Origin: Candidatus Woesebacteria bacterium RIFCSPHIGHO2_02_FULL_42_20 | GTDB lineage: Bacteria > Patescibacteriota > Microgenomatia > UBA8517 | NCBI GenBank assembly: GCA_001792535.1 | Contig: MGGS01000001.1 | Coordinates: 122,882-175,657, forward strand | Length of the DNA: 52,776 nt | Reading direction: 5' to 3' | Shown here: piece by piece, positions 1-7,391 of the stretch | Layout of the letters: each line of letters starts with the position of its first letter | How positions within the stretch are numbered: position 1 is the stretch's first letter | Program-made: the position numbers and the translations under genes | The notes under the pieces: model-generated | Databases searched by the model: none | The model's input: only the letters and a program-made list of their open reading frames with translations | Told to the model about the DNA's origin: nothing

Positions 1-649
1 GGTTGAAATGTAAAGGCTTTCCATTTCTACGAGTTATCCCGTTTTTGAAAAACAGATCGCGGATGTCTTTCATTGAGGAAAATTCGCCAGAGGCGAATTT
101 TCTAAACGACTCATTCACTAATCCCGCAGCTTTTGGGTCAACCATGACACTTCTTGTATTTCTGTCGTTCTTGTAGCCAAGCGGCGCGTAAGACGGCCAG
201 TCTCCACGGCGAAGTTTAAAATATAAACCTCGTTTTACATTCTCGCTCAAATTATCCACATAATACTTTGACTGGCCAAAGGCGATTGAAAGCATGAATT
301 TGCCTTGCGGTGTATTTTCAAACCAGAAAGACGGAAATTTTAATGCTTGCAATTTCCCGGTATCCACTAAGTAAATTATTTTCCCGCCGTCAACTGAATT
401 TCTAGCCAAACGATCCGGATGCCAACTGATAATTCCGTTGATTAACCCTTTTTCAATTAGAGAAATAAGAGAATTGAAAACCGGTCGTCCGGGAACTTTG
501 GCCGTTTCTGCTTCGATCAGAAACTCTGAAATTTCCAAATTCTCTCTTTGAGCAAATGCTTTTAATTCTTCAATTTGCTGTTCGATAGACATGATTTGTT
601 TATCCTTTTCGTCAGTCGATTTTCTGCAGTAAGCAATATATTTGGTCAT
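1..649 (-). CDS. Large serine recombinase (resolvase/invertase family), 3' end truncated by window edge
   Basis: My own translation of the minus strand from ATG at 649: MTKYIAYCRKSTDEKDKQIMSIEQQIEELKAFAQRENLEISEFLIEAETAKVPGRPVFNSLISLIEKGLINGIISWHPDRLARNSVDGGKIIYLVDTGKLQALKFPSFWFENTPQGKFMLSIAFGQSKYYVDNLSENVKRGLYFKLRRGDWPSYAPLGYKND... Hallmarks are YCRKS, the DRLARN motif and a recombinase domain. Open to the window edge, so absent from the supplied ORF track. Confidence 0.93.
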   Translation of the reverse strand, partial: MTKYIAYCRKSTDEKDKQIMSIEQQIEELKAFAQRENLEISEFLIEAETAKVPGRPVFNSLISLIEKGLINGIISWHPDRLARNSVDGGKIIYLVDTGKLQALKFPSFWFENTPQGKFMLSIAFGQSKYYVDNLSENVKRGLYFKLRRGDWPSYAPLGYKNDRNTRSVMVDPKAAGLVNESFRKFASGEFSSMKDIRDLFFKNGITRRNGKPLHFN

Positions 650-681
650 AGTTTATTTCTTCGTTCCCTTGTTTTTGTTTT

Positions 682-847
682 AAATTTTCGCGCTTTTTCT
701 CTATTTCTTATTTTTCTCCGGCTCGAATTTTCCCTGTCCGAAGCCTCTGCGGCGCTGGCCGCGAGGGCGGGCGCGGCTGACGCCGCGCCTCCGAAAAAGT
801 CGGCTCGAAATTTCGCCGAAGGCGGAAAAGAAAAAGCGCGAAAATTT
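682..847. repeat. Palindromic GC-rich element with 19-bp perfect terminal inverted repeats
   Basis: aaattttcgcgctttttct (682-700) and its exact reverse complement agaaaaagcgcgaaaattt (829-847). The interior holds a perfect 8-bp-stem hairpin ggcgcggc-tgac-gccgcgcc (770-789). Confidence 0.7.
770..793 (+). repeat. 24-bp hairpin-forming repeat, copy A (inverted relative to 1397-1420)
   Basis: ggcgcggctgacgccgcgcctccg at 770-793; its reverse complement cggaggcgcggcgtcagccgcgcc is at 1397-1420. Confidence 0.85.
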
Positions 848-1069
848 TTAAAGAACAAAACTCAAATGCACTCACTGGTTGTGCTCAAATCCGTTGAGAT
901 TTGTCCAATGAGGACATTAAAAAACCCAACTGTTATCTTGATCACATCATAAAATGTATCAGATGTAATTATAGAAAATCAAGTGTTATTTGGAATACGA
1001 TATAAATATCTGGTAAAATACTACTTATTAATTTGAAATTCTTTATCTATTGCGAAAGGGGGTGAAAAC

Positions 1070-1339
1070 ATGAGTGAAAAATTAACAGCCGCTGGATTAA
1101 AAGTCGGTGATAAGTTCATTATTGATACGGCAGATGGACCCCATAATGCCCAAGTAGTCAAAGTAGTAGAATATGGTATCTTTTATACTCCTCCAGCACC
1201 TGAAGAAGCACATGTATACATGACCCTGGATGGATCCATCACCGGTATAGCTGGATCACCTTTACGTAGCGATGTCATTCCTGAAGGAGGAATACCAGTT
1301 AAAGGAATAGTTGCTCAAAGGATCGTTACGAAACCGTAA
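1070..1339 (+). CDS. Hypothetical small protein (89 aa)
   Basis: ORF with a strong Shine-Dalgarno (gaaagggggtgaaaacATG). No family recognised. Confidence 0.7.
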   Translation: MSEKLTAAGLKVGDKFIIDTADGPHNAQVVKVVEYGIFYTPPAPEEAHVYMTLDGSITGIAGSPLRSDVIPEGGIPVKGIVAQRIVTKP

Positions 1340-1350
1340 ATCTTATAAAT

Positions 1351-1372
1351 AACTTTTGCGAGGGCAAAAGTT
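1351..1372. repeat. Perfect 9-bp-stem hairpin downstream of the 89-aa ORF
   Basis: AACTTTTGC-GAGG-GCAAAAGTT. There is no following T-tract on either strand, so it is not a canonical terminator. Confidence 0.6.
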
Positions 1373-1396
1373 AAAAATCGCGCGCAAAAAATAGAG

Positions 1397-1420
1397 CGGA
1401 GGCGCGGCGTCAGCCGCGCC
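1397..1420 (-). repeat. 24-bp hairpin-forming repeat, copy B (inverted)
   Basis: cggaggcgcggcgtcagccgcgcc, exact reverse complement of 770-793. Confidence 0.85.
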
Positions 1421-1547
1421 GGAGCTTGGCGAGGAGTGTTAGCCCCGAGCCTGCTGTTTGAAAATAGTTCGAAGTTGTTCGTAAATAGAGCACATTTGGG
1501 GAGTGGCGCAGTTGGTAAGCAAAGCTTGGCCAATTATTTAAATACAA

Positions 1548-1620
1548 CGGAGAGTGGCGCAGTTGGTAGCGCGCGCGGTTTGGGACCGCGAGGTCCCGGG
1601 TTCGAATCCCGGCTCTCCGA
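1548..1620 (+). tRNA. tRNA-Pro(TGG)
   Basis: Cloverleaf: acceptor CGGAGAG/CTCTCCG, anticodon stem CGCGG/CCGCG with loop TTTGGGA (anticodon TGG), T-arm with GTTCGAAT. Discriminator A, no encoded CCA. Confidence 0.95.
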
Positions 1621-1669
1621 CAAGTAACTTAGTGCTTGAAACCTCTTAAGGTTACTGTAAAATAATCAT

Positions 1670-2392
1670 ATGTCGGATGAAGCCTTTGAAAACCTTTCCA
1701 AAACAGAACGTCGCGAATTAGCTCGTCAGATGAAAAAAACTGATGAAACTAAAAAATCTTTTTCTGCCAATATTATGAAATACGCTTTTTATCTAATAGC
1801 ACTTTTTGTCATTGGTTTTATTTTTTATTCTTTTTTGAAACCAACAAGTAATTCTGTTGATAACGCAGGAGAAAAACTAACTGTCACTGGCGGTGAATGG
1901 ATCAAAGGAAACTTAGAAGCAAATAACACGCTTTTTGAATTTAGTGATTTTCAGTGCCCCGCCTGTGCCAGTTACCAACCTATTGTGAAGCAAATCGAGG
2001 ATCAATTAGGTGATCAACTTAAATTTATTTATAAACATTTTCCGTTGATTACGATTCATAAAAATGCCTTTTCGGCCTCACTTGCCAGCGAAGCTGCCGG
2101 AAAACAGGCCAAGTTCTGGGAAATGCACGATTTGCTTTTTAAATTTCAGGATGATTGGAGTAATAAAGGGGATCCATCAACGTTGTTTGAAGAATACGCC
2201 CGAAGTTTAGAACTGAATGCAGATAAATTTAAAGAGGATTACGCCAGCGGTGATCTTAAAAGTAAAGTGGAAAAAGATATTGCCCTAGGCAATACATTAA
2301 GAATTAATTCGACCCCCACTTTTTATCTCAACGGCCAAAAGCTAAATCTCCCTATTTCGGTTGAACAGGTTAAAACCCTTCTCAGTCAGTGA
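1670..2392 (+). CDS. DsbA-family thiol:disulfide oxidoreductase, membrane-anchored
   Basis: N-terminal TM segment, thioredoxin-fold motif DFQCPACASYQP (CPAC active site), C-terminal NSTPTFYLNG (cis-Pro). Confidence 0.93.
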   Translation: MSDEAFENLSKTERRELARQMKKTDETKKSFSANIMKYAFYLIALFVIGFIFYSFLKPTSNSVDNAGEKLTVTGGEWIKGNLEANNTLFEFSDFQCPACASYQPIVKQIEDQLGDQLKFIYKHFPLITIHKNAFSASLASEAAGKQAKFWEMHDLLFKFQDDWSNKGDPSTLFEEYARSLELNADKFKEDYASGDLKSKVEKDIALGNTLRINSTPTFYLNGQKLNLPISVEQVKTLLSQ

Positions 2393-2436
2393 ATTTTGAG
2401 CTTCAAACTGCGAATCTATGGTATAATTTGGCTTGT

Positions 2437-2507
2437 GCGGGATTAGTTGATTGGATCAACACCACCCTTCCAAGGTGGGGAAACGGGTTCGACTCCCGTA
2501 TCCCGCT
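2437..2507 (+). tRNA. tRNA-Gly(TCC)
   Basis: GCGGGAT/ATCCCGC acceptor, CCACC-CTTCCAA-GGTGG anticodon arm, TTCGACT T-loop. Confidence 0.95.
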
Positions 2508-2512
2508 CACGA

Positions 2513-2586
2513 GGCCCGGTAGCTCAATTGGATAGAGCAACTCCCTTCTAAGGAGTAGGTTGTGCGTTCGATTCGCGCCCGGGTCA
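2513..2586 (+). tRNA. tRNA-Arg(TCT)
   Basis: GGCCCGG/CCGGGTC acceptor, ACTCC-CTTCTAA-GGAGT anticodon arm, TTCGATT T-loop. Confidence 0.95.
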
Positions 2587-2590
2587 CAGC

Positions 2591-2662
2591 GGGCCGCTAG
2601 CTCAATGGTAGAGCAATTCCCTCTTAAGGAAAAGGTTGGAGGTCCGAATCCTCCGCGGCTCA
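2591..2662 (+). tRNA. tRNA-Lys(CTT), atypical T-loop
   Basis: GGGCCGC/GCGGCTC acceptor, ATTCC-CTCTTAA-GGAAA anticodon arm, T-stem GGAGG/CCTCC with loop TCCGAAT. Confidence 0.88.
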
Positions 2663-2779
2663 CACGTTAGAAACAAAAACTGGTGATCCAGTTACGGCCC
2701 GGGGACATGGATTTGCAACCTACTCATCTTTCACAAACTTGATTTTGAACTCCAGCTATGTCATCCTCTAATATAACTA

Positions 2780-3376
2780 ATGTTAGGCTCACGCTTAAAC
2801 ATCAAGAGTGCAGTAGTTGTTGGCGTTTTTTTTATATTTACACCTGTTGTTTTAGGAACTAGTCTTTTCTCTCTTTCCGTACTGGCTGAAAACGAAGATG
2901 CTCAAGCTAAAAACAATTCCACATATCAAGGAGCCAAGATATTTGCTTCCCTTCCGTCGCAAAAGAAGTCGATATCACCCGTGCTTGGTATTTCAGACGC
3001 AAGACCTGAAATACTGACACGCTATTTACAACGGTATGATTCACCTTTGGTCCCGTTTGTAAATCAAATGATAGATATAGCAGACAAACATGGCTTGGAT
3101 TTCAGATTAACAACTGCAATTGCCCAACAGGAGAGTAACCTTTGCAAAAAGATACCGCCTGGGTCACATAATTGCTGGGGTTGGGGAATTCATAGCCGAG
3201 GCACTTTAGGTTTTGCCACATACATGGATGCACTAGAGACCGTGTCTGTGGGAATTCGTGCAGAGTATCTTGACAAGGGACTATTTACACCAGAACAGAT
3301 AATGACCAAATATACGCCTTTGTCCAACGGCTCATGGGCTGAGGGCGTCACTAAATTTATGGAAGAGATGGAGTGA
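2780..3376 (+). CDS. Secreted lysozyme-like / glucosaminidase-type peptidoglycan hydrolase
   Basis: Signal/TM N-terminus, then lysozyme-fold motifs LTTAIAQQESNLCKK..NCWGWGIH.RGTLGFATYMDALETVSVGI..EYL. Confidence 0.75.
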   Translation: MLGSRLNIKSAVVVGVFFIFTPVVLGTSLFSLSVLAENEDAQAKNNSTYQGAKIFASLPSQKKSISPVLGISDARPEILTRYLQRYDSPLVPFVNQMIDIADKHGLDFRLTTAIAQQESNLCKKIPPGSHNCWGWGIHSRGTLGFATYMDALETVSVGIRAEYLDKGLFTPEQIMTKYTPLSNGSWAEGVTKFMEEME

Positions 3377-4137
3377 GAGCGAGTGTACGTTCCTACGATA
3401 CTTACGATTATCCTGCTTACTGGCAAAACAGAAGTTATGAACACAAAAGTGAACTTTTGGCTCTAACAAGATTACTCAGCCAGATTCCTGAAATAGAAAC
3501 ACTCGCGGATATTGGTGGAGGCTTTGGCCGACTGATTAATGTCTATAACCCAAGAGCTAAAAGAATATACTTGATTGATCCTTCTATAAAACTTTTGACT
3601 AAGGCTAGAAAGGACTTTGCCAGATTTAAGAAAATAAAATATGTACATTCCTCGCTAGAGAATTTGCTGGCAAAAAAATTTAGAAACAAATTTGATGTTA
3701 TTGTTATGGTCAGAGTGATGCATCATATCTGGGACATTGACAGATGCTTTGAAATACTGGCTAAACTTACTAATAAAAACGCATATTTGATACTGGAATT
3801 TGCAAATAAAACTCATTGGAAAGCATTGCTGACTAAATTTTTACACGGGGATTTTACTTTTCCATTGGACATCTTTTCGATAGACAGAAGATCCAAAATT
3901 TCTAAAAAGAAAAATGCAATAGCTTTTTTGAATCACCATCCGGATGTAATTATTCGAAAATTGGAACAAAATAATTTTAGGGTTGTAGACAAACTTTCTG
4001 TATCAAATTTGCGAAACAGTCTCATTAAAAACCACTTAGCCGAAGAAACTCTTTTAAGTATCGAGAAGAAAATACAAAAACCGTTTGCCAAAGTCAATTT
4101 CGGCCCCTCAATTTTTATCCTAGCTAAAAAAATTTAG
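3373..4137 (+). CDS. Class I SAM-dependent methyltransferase
   Basis: Motif I LADIGGGFGRLI, followed by IDPSIKLL and FDVIVMVRVMHHIWD. Overlaps the upstream CDS by 4 nt. Confidence 0.9.
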   Translation: MRASVRSYDTYDYPAYWQNRSYEHKSELLALTRLLSQIPEIETLADIGGGFGRLINVYNPRAKRIYLIDPSIKLLTKARKDFARFKKIKYVHSSLENLLAKKFRNKFDVIVMVRVMHHIWDIDRCFEILAKLTNKNAYLILEFANKTHWKALLTKFLHGDFTFPLDIFSIDRRSKISKKKNAIAFLNHHPDVIIRKLEQNNFRVVDKLSVSNLRNSLIKNHLAEETLLSIEKKIQKPFAKVNFGPSIFILAKKI

Positions 4138-4192
4138 AGTTTAATTAATAGAAGTAATGCTTATAGGATAATTTAATTAAATAAATTGACTG

Positions 4193-4221
4193 TTGACATT
4201 ATTATATTATAGGTATATAAT
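4193..4221 (+). promoter_or_regulatory. Near-perfect sigma70-type promoter
   Basis: TTGACA (4193-4198), 17-nt spacer, TATAAT (4216-4221). Confidence 0.85.
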
Positions 4222-4227
4222 TTCTCC

Positions 4228-4303
4228 AGGTTTTGAGGCAATCCGTTTTTTGCGTGAAAGCGTCAAGATTTATACGACCCCGACTTTAAAGTCGGGGTTT
4301 TTA
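4228..4303 (+). ncRNA. Candidate small RNA, or tRNA-Leu leader ending in a terminator
   Basis: About 75-nt predicted transcript from the consensus promoter to the ACCCCGACTTTAAAGTCGGGGT-TTTT terminator. No ORF of note. Confidence 0.45.
4277..4303 (+). terminator. Intrinsic terminator
   Basis: accccgactttaaagtcggggt stem-loop followed by tttt. Confidence 0.85.
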
Positions 4304-4329
4304 ATTGTATGCTATATAATTAAACTATT

Positions 4330-4413
4330 GCCGAGGTGGCGGAACTGGCAGACGCGCAGGATTTAGGATCCTGTGGCCGCAAGGCTGTGGAGGTTCAAAT
4401 CCTCTCCTCGGCA
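4330..4413 (+). tRNA. tRNA-Leu(TAG)
   Basis: Class II tRNA with long variable arm: GCCGAGG/CCTCGGC acceptor, CAGGA-TTTAGGA-TCCTG anticodon arm. Confidence 0.96.
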
Positions 4414-4419
4414 CTTTAA

Positions 4420-4881
4420 GTGAATAGAAAGTATCTTGTCGTAACAATCAGTCTTGCCGCAATTATCCTACTTCTAATATTAAGGATTAAAACGCCATCC
4501 AATAAACAAAGTCTGTTGACAATCAATTCCGTTGAATTTAATTTACTCATCGCAAACACAGACGAAAGCCGCCAAAATGGTTTAGCTATTTACGATGCTT
4601 TGCCTCTAGATACCGGCATGCTTTTTGATTTTAAAGAGCAGGATGTCAATGCAACTTTTTGGATGAAAAACATGAAGTTCCCAATTGACATCATTTGGAT
4701 CGATAATAATAAAATTGTCAGTATAAATAAAAATGCGCCTCAACCCCAATCAGAAACTCCTAACGAAGCGTTGACTTTATACTCATCGGGCAAACCAGTA
4801 GATTACGTCTTTGAAATCAACTCCGGATTATCGGATATGTACGGCTTTAAAATAGGTGATGATGTTACTTTTGTAAGGTGA
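4420..4881 (+). CDS. DUF192 family protein with N-terminal TM (GTG start)
   Basis: DUF192 signature: RQNGLAIYDALPLDTGMLFDF...FWMKNMKFPIDIIWIDNNKIVSI. Confidence 0.9.
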   Translation: MNRKYLVVTISLAAIILLLILRIKTPSNKQSLLTINSVEFNLLIANTDESRQNGLAIYDALPLDTGMLFDFKEQDVNATFWMKNMKFPIDIIWIDNNKIVSINKNAPQPQSETPNEALTLYSSGKPVDYVFEINSGLSDMYGFKIGDDVTFVR

Positions 4882-6145
4882 ATTCCTCCAGCTCCTTGAC
4901 TCCTCCGAAAGCGATTCTATCCGGTACTGCTACTTTATCCAAATAAAGCATCCTTGCAGGCGTTAAAACGAAATCGCCCCAAGATTTATTAGTTTCATCA
5001 ATTGAACTAACAAGCCTCTCTCTTTTTTGCAAATCCTCAAATATATTTAGCTGTAAAAAATCTTTCTTTTTTAAATTAAAGCAAGAAATAAATATATTTC
5101 TGATAGGTTTTTTATATGGTGAAAGGCCGGCGATGAATAAAGCTTTTTTAAAAATGTCTCTCGAATCGAATAGGCTCTGCTGGAAAGTCACACCTCTGTG
5201 CCAGAAATAACCATCGCGGTAGTAAATGGCAATATGTACTCCACTGGTTGTAAGATTTGCTTTTCTCAATCTAAATCCTGTTTTTTCAACTAATTTTGAA
5301 AGAACAGGAGCAATTTCATCTAAAGTGGTCAGGGGGTTGGGTAAAGCGTAAGAGTTGCCGTAAGTTTTCCTTCCAAACTCGACATCGTCGATCTCCCAAC
5401 CCCGAAGTCTTAGATACCAATAGTAACCATTGACCGATTTAAAAGCAGCTTGTAATTTCCAAATAGGGGACATGTAAAATTCTTCCACCGTTGCTATTCC
5501 TACAAAGGAAAGCCTGATTGCATTCCTTAATTTTATGTAAGGCAGATCCACTAATTTAAGTTTTTGGTAAATTTCCAGAAAATTTCTTTTGGTTATTTCG
5601 GTCAAACCGTCGGGTTTATATAAATTGGAAGCAACTTTTGCCAAAAATCTGTTCGGCGCGATACCTATCGAAACAGTTAACCAGTCACCGACCTCAACCT
5701 TTATTCTTCTTTTAATCTCCTGTGCTACAAATGTCATGTTGCCCCCAAAAAGGTGAACCGTACCGGCCATAGCCAAAACAAACTCGTCAATCGATTTGGG
5801 AGAAAAATCATCCGTATAGCCTGAAACTATTTTTCGCAAAGCCAAATGCACATTTCTATACTTCCAGGGGTCGCTCTCCAACACAAACAGTCCCGGACAA
5901 AGAAATTTACCTTCCTTGACTTTCATACCTGTTTTTACTCCCATTTTTTTAGCCTCAACAGAAGCAGCCAGAATACAACCATTCGGGCTTCTGTAAGCAG
6001 CCACAGCGACAGGTTTGCCTCGAAGAAATGGGTTCGCCTGTTGCTCGATACTCGCAAAGCAAGAATTAAGATCAATATGCATCACGGCAGGTAGGATCGG
6101 ATTAAAACCTAATTCAGTCTGGTAATCCATCGGATACCTCCTCAA
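4865..6145 (-). CDS. dinB: Y-family DNA polymerase (DinB/UmuC-like)
   Basis: MHIDLNSCFASIEQQANPFLRGKPVAVA (motif 1), SIDEF catalytic motif, little-finger domain. Confidence 0.92.
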   Translation of the reverse strand: MRRYPMDYQTELGFNPILPAVMHIDLNSCFASIEQQANPFLRGKPVAVAAYRSPNGCILAASVEAKKMGVKTGMKVKEGKFLCPGLFVLESDPWKYRNVHLALRKIVSGYTDDFSPKSIDEFVLAMAGTVHLFGGNMTFVAQEIKRRIKVEVGDWLTVSIGIAPNRFLAKVASNLYKPDGLTEITKRNFLEIYQKLKLVDLPYIKLRNAIRLSFVGIATVEEFYMSPIWKLQAAFKSVNGYYWYLRLRGWEIDDVEFGRKTYGNSYALPNPLTTLDEIAPVLSKLVEKTGFRLRKANLTTSGVHIAIYYRDGYFWHRGVTFQQSLFDSRDIFKKALFIAGLSPYKKPIRNIFISCFNLKKKDFLQLNIFEDLQKRERLVSSIDETNKSWGDFVLTPARMLYLDKVAVPDRIAFGGVKELEEFTLQK

Positions 6146-6374
6146 GTTTCCAGTGAAGATTATCAGTATTTAAAACAAGCCGAAAAAATAAAGTTTTGCT
6201 AGTCACCGAGAAAACGTGATAAAGAGTACGACCCATGCGGTAGGTGTGGTGCAAGCCAACTTCACTAACGGGATAGGTTCGATTATTCCAGATAAGAAAT
6301 CTGGGGAAAACCTTATTTACAAGGTGATCAAAAACTAAACTGACAGATACTGATTCGGCTATTCTTTGGTTCAC
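6114..6374 (-). CDS. Small conserved-looking protein upstream of the Y-family polymerase; DUF6504-like by pattern
   Basis: 86 aa, overlaps the polymerase start by 32 nt. Core FPRFLIWNNRTYPVSEV resembles the P-x-x-F-x-W-x-x-R-x-Y-x-V pattern of polymerase-associated DUF6504 proteins. Not searched. Confidence 0.6.
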   Translation of the reverse strand: MNQRIAESVSVSLVFDHLVNKVFPRFLIWNNRTYPVSEVGLHHTYRMGRTLYHVFSVTSKTLFFRLVLNTDNLHWKLEEVSDGLPD

Positions 6375-6455
6375 TAATTAGTTATAAACCCAAAGAAAAC
6401 ACGAAGTCAAGAAGTAATTTTTTAACTATTGACAAAGATTTTTATTTATTTCTAA

Positions 6456-7376
6456 ATGAATTATATGCCAACTACTTACAAAGGCTTATTGAAACTTTTT
6501 CTAACCCTTTTTCTTTTCACTTTTCTTCTCTATAAATTCCCTTTACAAGCCCGCTCAGCGGTTGCTAGTCATCTTGTCATTTCCGAAGTGCAAATATCCG
6601 GAGACGGGGGTGTACCCGCAAGCGATGAGTTCGTCGAGTTATATAACCCGACCGACACCGATATAGTAATGGAAAGTTGGCTACTAACGAGAAAAAATGG
6701 TGCGGGAACAGAAGCGAATCTGGTAAGTGAACTTAATGGAACCGTGCCGGCGCATGGCTATTTTCTGATAGGCCACGAAACAGGTTACAATGGTGCTACT
6801 TCGCTTGACGTTCCATACTCGGCTCCAAGTAATGCTCTGACAAGTAACTACGCCGTTCTTTTATACGACAATACTAATGCTCCTGTGGATAAAGTTGGTT
6901 TTGGAAATAATCCTGACGGCTTTGAAACGGCAGTTTTTGACCAAAACCCAGAGGCAAACAGCAGCGTTGAAAGAAAAGCCTGTCCGCTTTCCACCGACGA
7001 AAGTATGCTGACAGTGGATTTACTAAATGGCAACGCCGAAGACACCGATGACAACTCCGGTGATTTTGTCCTCCGCGAAGTTTCCGATCCGCAGAATTCA
7101 AGTTCCGCTACAGAAACGCCGAACTGTGCCACGCCAAGTGGAACACCGGCTGCCTCACCCACCGAATCGCCCGAAGAGAGCCCTACACCCATTGCAACAC
7201 CCACACCCACAATTGAACCGTCACCAAGCCCAACAGCTACACCCGAACCCACTCCAGAAGGGTTTGTGATTGCGAGATTTGCTTTCCCTGGGAGGACTAC
7301 TCTCTGCACTGTTACCCACGAAGCTAAAACAGTTTGGTTTTTGAAATTTCGTATCCCTAGGATTTCATGTAATTAA
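6456..7376 (+). CDS. Lamin-tail-domain (LTD) surface protein with Pro/Thr/Ser-rich linker
   Basis: LVISEVQISGDGGVPASDEFVELYNPTDTDIVMESWLL is an LTD signature. A (T/S/P/E)n linker and a short C-terminal module follow. Confidence 0.88.
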   Translation: MNYMPTTYKGLLKLFLTLFLFTFLLYKFPLQARSAVASHLVISEVQISGDGGVPASDEFVELYNPTDTDIVMESWLLTRKNGAGTEANLVSELNGTVPAHGYFLIGHETGYNGATSLDVPYSAPSNALTSNYAVLLYDNTNAPVDKVGFGNNPDGFETAVFDQNPEANSSVERKACPLSTDESMLTVDLLNGNAEDTDDNSGDFVLREVSDPQNSSSATETPNCATPSGTPAASPTESPEESPTPIATPTPTIEPSPSPTATPEPTPEGFVIARFAFPGRTTLCTVTHEAKTVWFLKFRIPRISCN

Positions 7377-7391
7377 CTTGCCAATAAGAGA

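Noticed and set aside
78-102. 11-bp-stem perfect palindrome GAAAATTCGCC-AGA-GGCGAATTTTC within the recombinase gene
   Set aside because: Considered as an inserted palindromic element, but it encodes KFASGEFSS, which matches the normal FASGEYS-like segment of serine recombinases, so it need not be an insertion. Its TTCGCC/GGCGAA core resembles the 810-825 repeat, so it may merit a genome-wide count.
646-858. 70-aa minus-strand ORF upstream of the recombinase
   Set aside because: Encoded entirely by the palindromic element; Ala/Arg-rich low-complexity translation with no credible RBS.
575-952. 125-aa plus-strand ORF at the recombinase 5' region
   Set aside because: Antisense to the real minus-strand recombinase and to the palindromic element; composition is an artefact of GC-rich repeats.
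2403-2663. 86-aa minus-strand ORF
   Set aside because: Lies across the Gly-Arg-Lys tRNA cluster; a spurious translation of tRNA antisense.
6848-7309. 153-aa minus-strand Gly/Val-rich ORF
   Set aside because: Antisense mirror of the Pro/Thr-rich linker in the LTD protein.
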